NCBI RefSeq assembly: GCF_042664895.1
Contig: NZ_JBHTBQ010000019.1
Coordinates: 124,001 to 188,000, forward strand
Origin: Iodobacter arcticus
GTDB taxonomy: Bacteria > Pseudomonadota > Gammaproteobacteria > Burkholderiales > Chitinibacteraceae
Direction of reading: 5' to 3'
DNA length: 64,000 nt
Part shown: positions 25,878 through 34,885 of the stretch, in pieces
How the letters are laid out: each line of letters opens with the position of its first letter
Position numbering within the stretch: position 1 is the first letter of the stretch
Translations under genes and position numbers: made by a program
The notes under the pieces: generated by a model
Database searches by the model: none
The model's input: the letters and a program-made list of their open reading frames with translations, nothing else
What the model was told of the DNA's origin: nothing

Positions 25878-26674
25878 CCGCGATTCTGGCCTATTTAAGT
25901 GTTGGCCTGATTGCCGGGTTTTTAGCGGGTTTGTTGGGCGTAGGTGGAGGCTTGGTGATTGTACCCGCACTGCTGTATGTGTTTGCCCTGCTTGGCTTAC
26001 CGCCAGAGCACCACCAGCATCTGGCCCTAGGCACGTCGATGGCGACGATTGTGTTTACTGGCATCGCCAGCTTTAAAGCCCACCACGCTCGTGGTGCTGT
26101 GCGCTGGTCGGTGGTGAAGAGTATTACACCTGGTATTTTGCTGGGCACTTTTGCTGGCGCGCAGTTGGCGGCTTTTGTGCCTGCACTGGGTTTGCAGTGG
26201 TTTTTTGTGGCTTTTGCTTACCTGGTGGCCGTACAAATGTTGCTGGATTTTAAACCTAAGCCATCTAGAGCCTTACCCGGCAAAGGTGGCATGACGGCGG
26301 TGGGGACTTCGATTGGCTTGGTTTCGAGCTGGGTAGGTATAGGCGGCGGCTCTTTATCGGTGCCGTTTATGACGCTATGCAATGTGCCGGTGAAAGAGGC
26401 GATAGGCACATCGGCCGCGATTGGTTTTCCGATTGCTTTGGCTGGGGCATTGGGTTACGTAGTGAGCGGCTGGTCAGCGAGCTTGCCGCAGGGGGCTTTA
26501 GGTTTTGTCTACCTGCCTGCGCTGGCGGGCATTGTGCTGGCGAGTTTCCCCATGGCTAAAGTCGGCGCAGCCGCCGCACACCGCCTGCCTGTGCCGGTAC
26601 TGAAGAAATGCTTTGCTGCCCTGTTGATTGTGCTGGCGAGCAAGATGCTGTGGAGTTTGTTGAAAAGTAGCTAG
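25871..26674 (+). CDS. TSUP family (TauE/SafE) permease, second copy
   Basis: 267 residues, about 8 helices. The paired TSUP motifs are GFLAGLLGVGGGLVIVPAL and SSWVGIGGGSLSVPFM. It overlaps the EVE gene by 7 bases (ATGCTGA), so the two are probably co-translated. It differs from the TSUP gene at 24424 and belongs to the GVGGG/IGGGS subgroup. Substrate unknown; probably an organosulfur anion. Confidence 0.9.
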   Translation: MLTAILAYLSVGLIAGFLAGLLGVGGGLVIVPALLYVFALLGLPPEHHQHLALGTSMATIVFTGIASFKAHHARGAVRWSVVKSITPGILLGTFAGAQLAAFVPALGLQWFFVAFAYLVAVQMLLDFKPKPSRALPGKGGMTAVGTSIGLVSSWVGIGGGSLSVPFMTLCNVPVKEAIGTSAAIGFPIALAGALGYVVSGWSASLPQGALGFVYLPALAGIVLASFPMAKVGAAAAHRLPVPVLKKCFAALLIVLASKMLWSLLKSS

Positions 26675-26696
26675 TAAGGAATAAAACCCAAACCTT

Positions 26697-27046
26697 GAAC
26701 CACAGAGGGCACAGAGAACACAGAGTTCCACGGAGAAAAGCAGGGCTTGTAATTAAGCTATTTGCTTTGAGCCATATCGGGAGGGTGAAATCCAATCCTA
26801 TTAACTTAAGGTCAAAAATAGCAAAGCTTATTTTTGCGTAGGGTGTGCAAGTCGTTTTTCTTGCGCACCGCTCTCGGTGCGCAACGACTACGTCGTTGTA
26901 CACCCTACGAAATGCCAATTCATCTTAAGACAAAATCTTAAGTTGAATTGGGGTGAAACCCGCCAGATTTTGGTATGAAATGCTAAGGAAAACGGCGGGT
27001 TTCACCCGCCCTACGATGATTCGAGTGGTTTTCTCTGTGTCTACAG
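26697..27046. repeat. nested composite repeat: family C ends enclosing E, B and A units
   Basis: Left arm CACAGAGGGCACAGAGAACACAGAG and right arm CTCTGTGTCTACAG (27033-27046) belong to family C. Inside are family E (CCAATCCTATTAACTTAAG at about 26792), family B (26838-26908) and family A (26945-27014). The whole 390-base gap between the TSUP and TrhA-like genes is repeat sequence. Confidence 0.8.
26838..26908. repeat. family B palindrome (GTAGGGTGTGCAAG...GTACACCCTAC)
   Basis: GTAGGGTGTGCAAGTCGTTTTTCTTGCGCACCG faces CGGTGCGCAACGACTACGTCGTTGTACACCCTAC. Further copies are at 38292, 61938 and 63358. Confidence 0.88.
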
Positions 27047-27064
27047 ATCTTAGGGTTTTAAGCC

Positions 27065-27682
27065 CTAAATCACATAAAACAAGATACTAATAAATTGGCA
27101 GAGGCTGCCGCCTAGTACGAACAGATGCCAGATGCCGTGGCCGTGGGGGATGCGGGTGTCGAGCACGTAAAACACAATCCCGACTGTATAGACTACGCCA
27201 CCCGCCGCCAGCCAAGCCATGCCTGCCGCAGGCAGGGCGGCCATTAAGGGCTTGATAGCAAAGATAATTAGCCAGCCCATTACTACATAAATTCCTAGGG
27301 AAAGAATGCGGGTGCGTTTGCCTAGAATGTTTTCCTGCACAATGCCAAAGATCGCCAATCCCCAGTTCACGCCAAATAGCGTCCAGCCAAGTGGCCCTCT
27401 GAGGGTAACCAAGGCAAAGGGCGTGTAGCTACCTGCAATCAGCAGGTAAATAGCGCAGTGATCTAGGCGCTGAAAAACAGTTTTGGCTTTACCGCTGAGC
27501 GAGTGGTAAAGGGTAGAAATCACATACAGCAGAACAAGTGTGCTTCCATAGACGGCTACGCTGACGATTTTCCACGGGTCGCCCGTCATTCCTGCAAAGG
27601 TGATGAGCAGGATCAGCCCGCTGATTGCGAGTGCCGCTCCGATCAGATGGCTCCAGCTATTGAAGCGCTCTCCATGGTACAT
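27065..27682 (-). CDS. TrhA/hemolysin III family (PAQR) membrane protein
   Basis: 205 residues from the ATG at 27682, chosen because AAAGGA lies 5 bases upstream; the longer frame to 27715 adds 11 polar residues. Seven predicted helices. PAQR residues are visible as ERFNSWSHLIGAALA (conserved His), STLYHSLSGKAKTVFQRLDHCAIYLLIAGSY and the C-terminal HGHGIWHLFVLGG; these three sets would bind zinc. Bacterial members influence membrane fluidity homeostasis; the haemolysin name is historical. Confidence 0.9.
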   Translation of the reverse strand: MYHGERFNSWSHLIGAALAISGLILLITFAGMTGDPWKIVSVAVYGSTLVLLYVISTLYHSLSGKAKTVFQRLDHCAIYLLIAGSYTPFALVTLRGPLGWTLFGVNWGLAIFGIVQENILGKRTRILSLGIYVVMGWLIIFAIKPLMAALPAAGMAWLAAGGVVYTVGIVFYVLDTRIPHGHGIWHLFVLGGSLCQFISILFYVI

Positions 27683-27912
27683 ATTGGTCCTTTGTGTAGG
27701 CATTAGCCTGCTCAAGAATAACGGCTATGCCGGTAGTGTGCTTGGTACAAATGCCATGTGGATGGTAAAAAAGAGGTCTTTATTGAAAGGTTACAGCATT
27801 GTGAATAGTCCGAATATATATGATTATCAGGCACTAATATGCTGATTTTATGCTAGATTTGCCGCCCCTCAAGTGCACTTATGCGCTTACTAATTTATGC
27901 TGATGTTGCGTT

Positions 27913-29580
27913 ATGACTCTCATTCACTTTAAAAAAATATGTAAGCAGTTTGCTTTTGCGATTGGCCCCCTATTACTGCTGCTGGCCGGACGATATCTGG
28001 TGGATAGCAGTTGGAGCGCCCAGCGCTTACTGTTTTCTGCACTGCTGTTTGCATTTCTAGCGTTGCCGCTCAATCGCTGGGCCGCCGCTGTGGCCGCAAT
28101 CAGCCTCGAAGGTTTGTTGTGTCAGGCTAGTTGGTTAAAAGAAGGGCAGACTGGCGAGCCGCTTTTGGCTCGTGATTTGTTTGAAGTGTCGCAAGGCGTG
28201 TCTTTGGCTAGCTATTTAAATTGGGAAATGATCGTTTTTGCACTTCTTGTGGCGTCTGCAGTTGGCATTGGCATTTGGAAAAGGCCTCGCTTTGTCTGGT
28301 GGCGTTTGGCCTTGGCGCTGCTATTACCTAGTCTTTTGCTGATTCGTATCTTTGATCACGGGGTGTTGAATAAAACGACGGCCAGCGTTTTATCTGATTA
28401 CGTAAACGCTCATTACCTTTCATACAATTTTATTCAAAATACCCGTCAGAATGGCCTTCTGGTTCATCTCTACCAAACGGCTGAAAGTGTGAAACGGCCT
28501 GCTGCCGGGCCACATTCTTTTTATAAATTGGGTTCACTTAAAACCCAAGAGGCCATCGAGCCCGATCTGGCGTTAATCTTATGCGAAGCCTGTTTTACCA
28601 GTTTGAATGATGAGCAGTTTGTTACGCCGATTGCGCGTTTAAAGCAAAAGGGTTTTAGCGCCAGCATGATGCTCAGCCCCGTTTACGGCGGGGGTACGGC
28701 CGAGGCCGAGTTTGAAATGTTGACTGGCTTATCGTCTGCCGTGTTGCCGGGCATTGATTATCAAAACTACGCCAGTAGCTATCGTAAAGATGCCGCCACG
28801 CTGGTTTCCCGTTATAAAGATGCGGGCTACCGAACGATTGGTATGCATAATTTTCATGGCAACTTCTGGAAGCGGAGCGAAATTTACCCTAGCTTTGGCT
28901 TTACTTCAACACGCTTTGTAGAAGAAATGTCGTGGAAAACCAGAACTTGGCCGGACGATGGTCTTTTATATGATGCGGCGCTTAAAGCCTATGCAGAAGG
29001 CCCGGCTAAAGGCAAAACAATGCTGTCTTTGATCACGGTGATGACGCATGGCAATTACACCGACAGAGATTATGACGGGGGTTTGGGTGATTACAATCAG
29101 CGCCTTGATGCCGCGATAAAGCATTTAGAAAAATTTGTAAAACAGCTTGAAGCGCAGGCTAAAAAGCGTAAACGCCCCTTGGTAATTGCTTTAATCGGCG
29201 ATCATAAGCCTTCTTTAACGGCTGCGTTTTATCGCAAAGGTGTGTTTGACGATGCGTTTTTCCGTGAGAAAGGTGAGCGCAATGATCGATTCCGTTTTGC
29301 CTATAAGCTCACGCCGCAGCAATGGCGAAAACGCGCTGAAGTACCCTTGTTTATTAAGGCCAGCACGCCGGATTTAGCTGCCAGTGTGGCTAGTAATCTA
29401 GCCGAGAAACCGATGTTTTGTTTGCCGGGCGAGCTGGCACAGCTGCTGCCTAAGGAAGACCCGTTCTGGGGCGCGCTGTCTGTGCTTTGCGCCAAAGAGC
29501 CTGATCAACTACTGCCCGCCCAGCAAGTCGAGTGGCGCAAGGTTTTTGAGCCAGCACTGTTTGCTGAACGTCTGTTTTAA
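27913..29580 (+). CDS. LTA synthase family membrane sulfatase-like phosphotransferase
   Basis: 555 residues: about five N-terminal helices (to residue ~150), then a large periplasmic alkaline-phosphatase/sulfatase domain. Metal-binding and nucleophile motifs are LILCEACFT, YGGGTAEAEFE with the probable nucleophile Thr262, GMHNFHGNFWKRSEIYPSFGF, TVMTHGNYT and IGDHKPS. In Gram-positive bacteria this fold makes lipoteichoic acid. In proteobacteria it includes OpgB-like and other phosphoglycerol or phosphoethanolamine transferases, and the substrate here is unknown. It converges with the HDOD gene; the two stops overlap in TTAA. Confidence 0.85.
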   Translation: MTLIHFKKICKQFAFAIGPLLLLLAGRYLVDSSWSAQRLLFSALLFAFLALPLNRWAAAVAAISLEGLLCQASWLKEGQTGEPLLARDLFEVSQGVSLASYLNWEMIVFALLVASAVGIGIWKRPRFVWWRLALALLLPSLLLIRIFDHGVLNKTTASVLSDYVNAHYLSYNFIQNTRQNGLLVHLYQTAESVKRPAAGPHSFYKLGSLKTQEAIEPDLALILCEACFTSLNDEQFVTPIARLKQKGFSASMMLSPVYGGGTAEAEFEMLTGLSSAVLPGIDYQNYASSYRKDAATLVSRYKDAGYRTIGMHNFHGNFWKRSEIYPSFGFTSTRFVEEMSWKTRTWPDDGLLYDAALKAYAEGPAKGKTMLSLITVMTHGNYTDRDYDGGLGDYNQRLDAAIKHLEKFVKQLEAQAKKRKRPLVIALIGDHKPSLTAAFYRKGVFDDAFFREKGERNDRFRFAYKLTPQQWRKRAEVPLFIKASTPDLAASVASNLAEKPMFCLPGELAQLLPKEDPFWGALSVLCAKEPDQLLPAQQVEWRKVFEPALFAERLF

Positions 29581-30851
29581 TACTCTTCATTTGCGGCTTC
29601 AACGCTTAGCATCGCTTCATAATAAAGCGTGAAATAGTGATTGGCGTTGATGCCGCACGCAACCAAGAGCTTACCGTCCGGGCATTGAGCGGATTCGCTG
29701 GCGATGGCTAAGTTTAAAAAAGGTGCGTAAGGCCCCGTGCCTTGTAATAAGGCACTGCATACCGCTTCTGGTAATTTAAGCAGCCCCACAATTTGCACCA
29801 ATGGCCGGTGAATCAGTTGCTCCAGCACTGAAAACAATCCCAATAAATATAAATGGTCTTTTTCCTGTGGCCAGCGCTGGCTGCCCAATCGCTCGGTTAG
29901 CTCGGCGCGTAAGAGTGCATACTCCAGCAGGGCAGGATTGGGTTTTTCTTGGCCGGGTAAGGAAAACAGCAGCAAGGATAACCAGCGATATAAACGCTCC
30001 CTGCCTAAGGCCACCAAGGCCTGATCCAGCGTGTCAATTTTCTTATTGCGTGCTTCAGCTGCAGTATTGGCTTGCGTCAGCACTCTGAATGAGAGCAGCG
30101 GATCGGTTTTTAGCGAGTGGGCAATATCGCTATTGCTTGCATCTTGACTCAGCAAATTCAGCAAATCCATTATTCGTAAGAACCCCGCTTCGATCGGACC
30201 TTCTTGCCAGGAGCTTTGGTGAAATAGCCTGCCTGCTGCATAGGCAATATCAAGCTGCTGACAAAGCTGAAATTCATCGTGCCAAGCCAGATCCAGCATC
30301 AGCAGCGGTTTACTTGGACCCTGCGCCCGGATGCGCCGCGCCAGCCTTTCAATATCGGGCGCAAGCTTGCCATTCACTGAAAAACCCAACCACTGTGCTT
30401 GGGCAATGATTTCGGATGACCAAGTAGCGGGTAATTGCAGGGCTAAATACAGGCCTGCTTTTTGTAGTTTTTGCAGCGCAGCTAAGCCACGCTCGGGCAG
30501 TGCCGTATTGGTGTTGAGCAGTAGCATGTTCCCTTGGGCGGCAAATTGGGCCAGTTCGGGCTGTAAAAGGCTGCCTGCAGATATTTCCAAGAGGCGCAGC
30601 CGCTTCTTGCTCATGGTTGTGCCTAAGCGCACGGCATGGCGAATAAGCTCGCCTTCTTCAAGCAGAATTTGCGCAATGCTTTCTTTACTCTGCGGGCGTC
30701 TACGCAGCAGGCTGCCCACTATTTTGCCGTTGGCATCAATAATATTGACGTGTTGCAGCTGCAAAGTGATTGCAGGCCCCTGCTGGACAGGCTGTGGTAT
30801 CGAGGGCGGCGGTGCTGGTTTCGCAAAAAGTTGCTGTAAGAACTTGAACAT
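29577..30851 (-). CDS. EAL-like/HDOD domain signalling protein (YuxH type)
   Basis: 424 residues. The first half (about 30-210) has the shape of a degenerate EAL domain without the catalytic EAL/DDFGTG motifs, so cyclic-di-GMP hydrolysis is not expected. The second half (about 215-400) is an HDOD domain (LLNLLSQDASNSDIAHSLKTDPLLSFRVL, LGRERLYRWLSLLLF). This architecture is common in Neisseriales and other betaproteobacteria as a signalling or output adaptor. Single gene, terminated near the purC terminator region. Confidence 0.82.
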   Translation of the reverse strand: MFKFLQQLFAKPAPPPSIPQPVQQGPAITLQLQHVNIIDANGKIVGSLLRRRPQSKESIAQILLEEGELIRHAVRLGTTMSKKRLRLLEISAGSLLQPELAQFAAQGNMLLLNTNTALPERGLAALQKLQKAGLYLALQLPATWSSEIIAQAQWLGFSVNGKLAPDIERLARRIRAQGPSKPLLMLDLAWHDEFQLCQQLDIAYAAGRLFHQSSWQEGPIEAGFLRIMDLLNLLSQDASNSDIAHSLKTDPLLSFRVLTQANTAAEARNKKIDTLDQALVALGRERLYRWLSLLLFSLPGQEKPNPALLEYALLRAELTERLGSQRWPQEKDHLYLLGLFSVLEQLIHRPLVQIVGLLKLPEAVCSALLQGTGPYAPFLNLAIASESAQCPDGKLLVACGINANHYFTLYYEAMLSVEAANEEY

Positions 30852-30971
30852 GAGAGCTGAACACTAGGCAGATGAGTGCTTAAGCCTAGCAGAAGACGGG
30901 GAGGTTGCAGGAGGAGGCGGGCAGGGGGGGAGTGCCCGCTCGGCAGATGAGTCTTACTTTTCGCATATAAA

Positions 30972-31009
30972 AAGGGCCGCAGCTTCTATTAAAAGAAGTT
31001 GCGGCCCTT
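30972..31009 (-). terminator. Rho-independent terminator downstream of purC
   Basis: Stem AAGGGCCGC/GCGGCCCTT with an inner AACTTCTTTTAATAGAAGCT stem, followed on the minus strand by TTTTTAT; 13 bases after the purC stop. Confidence 0.88.
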
Positions 31010-31022
31010 ATTGTACTCTGGC

Positions 31023-31901
31023 TTATTTAGTCAGCTTATCCAGCGCTTCGCGATATTTAGCGGCGGTTTTTTGCGCTACTTCTAAAGGCAGGGCAGGGGC
31101 TGGCGGGGTTTTATCCCAGCCGGTAGTTTCTAGCCAATCACGTACAAATTGCTTGTCGTAGCTTGGTGGATTGCTGCCCGGCACATATTGATCTGCAGGC
31201 CAGAAGCGGCTGGAATCCGGCGTGAGTGCTTCGTCCATCAGGCAGAGCGTACCATCGGTATCCAGACCAAATTCAAACTTAGTATCGGCAATGATAATGC
31301 CGCGAGTCGCCGCGTAAACGCTGGCGGCTTTATAGAGTGCAATGGCGGTATCGCGCACCTTGGCGGCAAGCTCTACGCCAATCACTTCTTCGCAGCGTGC
31401 ATAGCTGATGTTTTCATCGTGGTCACCCAACTCTGCCTTGGTGGACGGGGTGAAAATAGGCTCTGGCAGTTGATCTGCTTCGCGTAAACCCGCTGGCAAA
31501 GCCATGCCGCAGATAGTGCCGTTTTGTTGATATTCTTTCCAGCCAGATCCTGCGATATAGCCGCGAACAATCGCTTCTACGGCGACTGGTTTTAGGCGTT
31601 TTACCACCACGGCACGCCCTTCAACCTGCGGCAGATCTGCTGCGCTCACTACATCTTCGGCACGCTCGCCAGTGAAATGGCTAGGCACCACGTCTTTTAG
31701 TTTTTCAAACCAAAAGTTGGAAATAGCGGTCAGGATTTTGCCTTTTTCAGGAATCGGCTCGGCCAAAATTACGTCAAACGCGGAAAGGCGGTCGGTTGCG
31801 ATCATCAGCATGCGCGCATCATCAATCGCGTAAAGATCGCGTACTTTGCCTGAGTAAATCTTAGTCAGGCTGGTCAAATTGGTCGTGGTAAGGCCGGTCA
31901 T
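31023..31901 (-). CDS. purC: phosphoribosylaminoimidazole-succinocarboxamide synthase PurC
   Basis: SAICAR synthetase of de novo purine synthesis, ligating aspartate to CAIR with ATP. 292 residues, the longer (yeast Ade1-like) form. Motifs are KIYSGKVRDLYAIDD at the N-terminus, ATDRLSAFDVIL, RGYIAGSGWKEYQQNGTICG and DTKFEFGLD. Monocistronic with its own terminator. Confidence 0.96.
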   Translation of the reverse strand: MTGLTTTNLTSLTKIYSGKVRDLYAIDDARMLMIATDRLSAFDVILAEPIPEKGKILTAISNFWFEKLKDVVPSHFTGERAEDVVSAADLPQVEGRAVVVKRLKPVAVEAIVRGYIAGSGWKEYQQNGTICGMALPAGLREADQLPEPIFTPSTKAELGDHDENISYARCEEVIGVELAAKVRDTAIALYKAASVYAATRGIIIADTKFEFGLDTDGTLCLMDEALTPDSSRFWPADQYVPGSNPPSYDKQFVRDWLETTGWDKTPPAPALPLEVAQKTAAKYREALDKLTK

Positions 31902-32030
31902 CGCAATTCCTTAAGGCATCAGAGTGGAGCAACAGGCCGCTATTTTGCCCGATTATTGGCCGCTTTTGCATAAAAGCTGCCAAGTCTTTAGCCAAAAGGT
32001 GCTCTCCCTACAGAATTTAAAAGCGAAGTT

Positions 32031-32111
32031 CTGTAGACACAGAGCTAAATGAGAACACGGAGCACACGGAGAAAACCTTAAGGAATGTATTCTTCCGTGA
32101 AACTCCGTGTT
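32031..32111. repeat. family C element, left part
   Basis: Starts CTGTAGACACAGAG and continues ACACGGAGAAAACCTTAAGGAATG; the right end is lost at the stop codon of the neighbouring gene, which abuts the repeat. Confidence 0.75.
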
Positions 32112-32714
32112 TCAAGACGTGGGTTTGTGCTTCTGCATAAAAGCCGCAAGTTCCTGATCGGCAGGCGAGCCTTGGGCTAAGGCCTCCATAATGCTGTTTT
32201 GCTCGGTCTGAGCGTCTTTTTGTGAAAGTTTGAATTTGCCGATCAGCGATTCAATTTTGATTTCAAAGCCAACAACTGCCACTTGCAAGCGCTGGATAAA
32301 TTCGGCGGGCATGATGTCGGGCCGTGCATAGGGCTCGCCCTCGTATTGGGCGACAAGGGCCGCTAAGGCTGGGGCAGGGCTGTCTAGCAATTTAATGCTG
32401 CCTTGCACATGCACTGCGCTGTAGTTCCATGTCGGCACTTGTGGCCCGCTAGGGGCGTAGCGGTGCGAAATATAGCCGTGCGGGCCTTGGAAAATAACCA
32501 AAACTTGAGCGTCGTTTTGCCACGCTTTCCAATGTGGATTAGCCCGCGCGACGTGGCCGGCCAGCTTTTGCTCTTTTGCAATTAAAGTGAGCGGTAAATG
32601 GCTGGCAAATGCCTTGCCATCCACTTGGCTAATCAGCGTGGCAAAGCCGTAATCCCGAATAAAACCATGCAGGGTTTCGGTGTCTTTGACGGCAAAGGCG
32701 GCAGGGGTGTACAT
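32112..32714 (-). CDS. FMN-binding negative transcriptional regulator, PaiB-like
   Basis: 200 residues with the PaiB split-barrel pattern: N-terminal MYTPAAFAVKDTETLHGFIRDYGFATL, LPLTL, LAGHVARANPHWK, FQGPHGYISHRYAP, VPTWNYSAVHVQG. The family binds FMN-like flavin; the regulator label comes from Bacillus PaiB and direct DNA binding is not evident here. The gene end abuts a family C repeat, and another family C repeat follows its start side. Confidence 0.9.
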   Translation of the reverse strand: MYTPAAFAVKDTETLHGFIRDYGFATLISQVDGKAFASHLPLTLIAKEQKLAGHVARANPHWKAWQNDAQVLVIFQGPHGYISHRYAPSGPQVPTWNYSAVHVQGSIKLLDSPAPALAALVAQYEGEPYARPDIMPAEFIQRLQVAVVGFEIKIESLIGKFKLSQKDAQTEQNSIMEALAQGSPADQELAAFMQKHKPTS

Positions 32715-32738
32715 GGTTTAACCTTTAAAAGCGAAGTT

Positions 32739-32863
32739 CTGTAGACACAGAGCTAAATGAGAATAGGAAGAACACAGAGAAAACCTTAATGAATGTTTTT
32801 CTCTGTATTTTTAAGGTTTTCTCAGTGTGCTGCTTTTTAACTCTGTGTTCTCTGTGTTTACAG
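32739..32863. repeat. family C element, complete
   Basis: CTGTAGACACAGAG at the left and CTCTGTGTTTACAG at the right, one mismatch between the arms, 125 bases, filling the gap between the PaiB-like gene and the ABC transporter. Confidence 0.85.
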
Positions 32864-32876
32864 ATTTTAGGTTTTT

Positions 32877-34616
32877 TTAAGCGCCAGCATCCAGCTGCTG
32901 CAATAAATACAGGCGCTGATAGATGCCGCGCTCTATTTGCATCAGTTCTTCGTGATTACCTTTTTCTGCGATGCGGCCGTGGTTGAGCACGATGATTTGA
33001 TCGGCGTCGCGGATGGTGGATAGGCGGTGGGCGATCGAGATCATGGTGACTTTGCCGTGCAAGCGCGATAAAGCTTGCTGGACGATTTGCTCGGTTTCGC
33101 TGTCGATATGCGAAGTGGCTTCGTCTAGCAGCAAGATACGCGGCTTGCCTGCCAGTGCGCGGGCAATGGCGATCAGTTGTTTTTGGCCGGTAGAAAGCCG
33201 CGTGCCGCTTTCGCCCATATCGGTGTCGTAGCCGTTTTCTAAGCTTAAAATCAGCTCGTGTACATTGGCGGCTTTGGCGGCGGTTTCGATCTCTTCCTGG
33301 CTGAGTTTACGGCCCATGTCGATATTGTCGCGCGCGCTGGATGCTAGCAGGAATGGGTCTTGCGGCACCAAGCCTACGCCACTTCTGAACGCGGTATCGC
33401 CAATTTCGAGTAGCGGATAACCATCGATTTCGATTTCCCCAGCTTGCGGCGTGTAAAAGCGCAGTAGCAGGGAAAGCAGCGTTGATTTGCCGCTGCCAGT
33501 GTGGCCCACAATGCCGTAGAAAGAGCCTGCCGGAATGGTGAGCGACAGATCGTGCAGCACCGGATGCTTGGCATCATAACCAAAGGCCACGTCTTTAAAG
33601 TGCACTGCGCCTTTGCTAATTTGGCCCTCACCATCGCCATTGATGGCTTGTTTTTCACCCAGCAATACATTCACCCGAGCAGCCGAAACCACGGCCTGCT
33701 GGATTTGGCTAAATTGCATGGTGATCTGGATCAGCGGCTCCACCACGCGGGCGATATAGCTGACAAAGGCGTAGAGCACGCCAATTTCCAAGCCGCTAAA
33801 GCTTTGCTGGCCAAACATCCAAATCACCGTGGACAGCAGTGCCACATTTAAAAAGTCCAGCGCAGGGCGCAGCAGCCAAGCATTGGCGCGCAATTCGGCC
33901 ATGCGTGCGTCATAGAGGCTGAGGTTGGTTTTTTGAAAGCGTGCGGTAAAGCGTTGCTCGGAATTGGTCGCTTGTAAAACGCTCATCCCCGCAATGGATT
34001 CGGCCATCTGAGCATTGATATCGCTGCGTAGCTGACGCGCTTTGGTAACTGACGGCGCGCTCCAGCGCTGATAGAGCCAAACAATTAAAACCACCGCCGG
34101 AATCAAGATCAGCACGATTAGCATTAAGCGCCAATTGAGCCAGGCCATCGCCGCCAGCGTGCCGAGCACCACAATCAGGCTATCGAGCATCACAAACAGC
34201 ACTTGCACATACAGTGCTTTTACCGACTCGGTGTCGTTGGTAACGCGGCTAACCAGCTGACCAGTAATCGCTTTATCAAAAAACGCCATCGGTAGCGCTA
34301 ATACATGGCTATAAACCTGCTCACGCAAGCGTTTAACCGAGCGCATTGCCACACCGGCAAGGCGTAGCAATTGCAAATAGCGGATCAAAGACGCTGCCCA
34401 GCCACAAGCTAGCGCACCACCCAGCAGCATAAAAATCTCGGGCCAGTTTAAAACGCGCGGCAAGAGATGCTGATCAATAAACATCTTGCCTAGGAGCGGC
34501 CCTGCTGCTTCCAGCAGCGCAGCGCAGATCAGCCAGAATAAACCCAGCCATAAATGCCGGCGCTCTGGTAGCGCAGCCTGATTAAGCAGCGCAATCGCTT
34601 GCTTACGTTCGCTCAT
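32877..34616 (-). CDS. ABC exporter half-transporter, SmdB/MdlB-like
   Basis: 579 residues: six-helix type I exporter domain (about 20-310) fused to a nucleotide-binding domain. Walker A is GHTGSGKST, Q-loop LVPQDPF, signature LSTGQKQLIA, Walker B ILLDEATSHID, with a switch His in IAHRLST. It pairs with the gene upstream at 34886, also 579 residues, as in E. coli mdlA-mdlB, so a heterodimeric multidrug or lipid exporter is likely. The signature LSTGQ instead of LSGGQ is typical of one subunit of such heterodimers. Confidence 0.9.
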   Translation of the reverse strand: MSERKQAIALLNQAALPERRHLWLGLFWLICAALLEAAGPLLGKMFIDQHLLPRVLNWPEIFMLLGGALACGWAASLIRYLQLLRLAGVAMRSVKRLREQVYSHVLALPMAFFDKAITGQLVSRVTNDTESVKALYVQVLFVMLDSLIVVLGTLAAMAWLNWRLMLIVLILIPAVVLIVWLYQRWSAPSVTKARQLRSDINAQMAESIAGMSVLQATNSEQRFTARFQKTNLSLYDARMAELRANAWLLRPALDFLNVALLSTVIWMFGQQSFSGLEIGVLYAFVSYIARVVEPLIQITMQFSQIQQAVVSAARVNVLLGEKQAINGDGEGQISKGAVHFKDVAFGYDAKHPVLHDLSLTIPAGSFYGIVGHTGSGKSTLLSLLLRFYTPQAGEIEIDGYPLLEIGDTAFRSGVGLVPQDPFLLASSARDNIDMGRKLSQEEIETAAKAANVHELILSLENGYDTDMGESGTRLSTGQKQLIAIARALAGKPRILLLDEATSHIDSETEQIVQQALSRLHGKVTMISIAHRLSTIRDADQIIVLNHGRIAEKGNHEELMQIERGIYQRLYLLQQLDAGA

Positions 34617-34651
34617 ACATCAACCTTTTTTGTTTAAAACTAACCTTAAAT

Positions 34652-34849
34652 CTGTAGACACAGAGAACATGGAGAAAGACAAAGGCGAGAACTCTGAGAA
34701 AGCAGAAAAAAACATCTATAAGAAGCTGTAGGACGGGTGAAACCCGCGTATTTCTGACTCATTGTCGCGGGTTTCACCCGCCCTACGAAGTTCTCGTTTT
34801 AAAGGTTTTCTCGGTGTGCTCTGTGTTCTCACTGAGCTCTGTGTCTACA
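34652..34849. repeat. family C element with family A nested inside
   Basis: Outer ends CTGTAGACACAGAG and CTCTGTGTCTACAG are perfect inverted copies; within lies a complete family A palindrome at 34728-34786. It separates the two ABC half-transporter genes. Confidence 0.88.
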
Positions 34850-34885
34850 GAACCTAGGGTTTTAAGTATTGTGTGTAAGTAATAA

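Noticed and set aside
32789..32986. Plus-strand frames within the family C repeat
   Set aside because: They arise from the CTCTGTGTTCTC repeats and run antisense into the ABC transporter gene.
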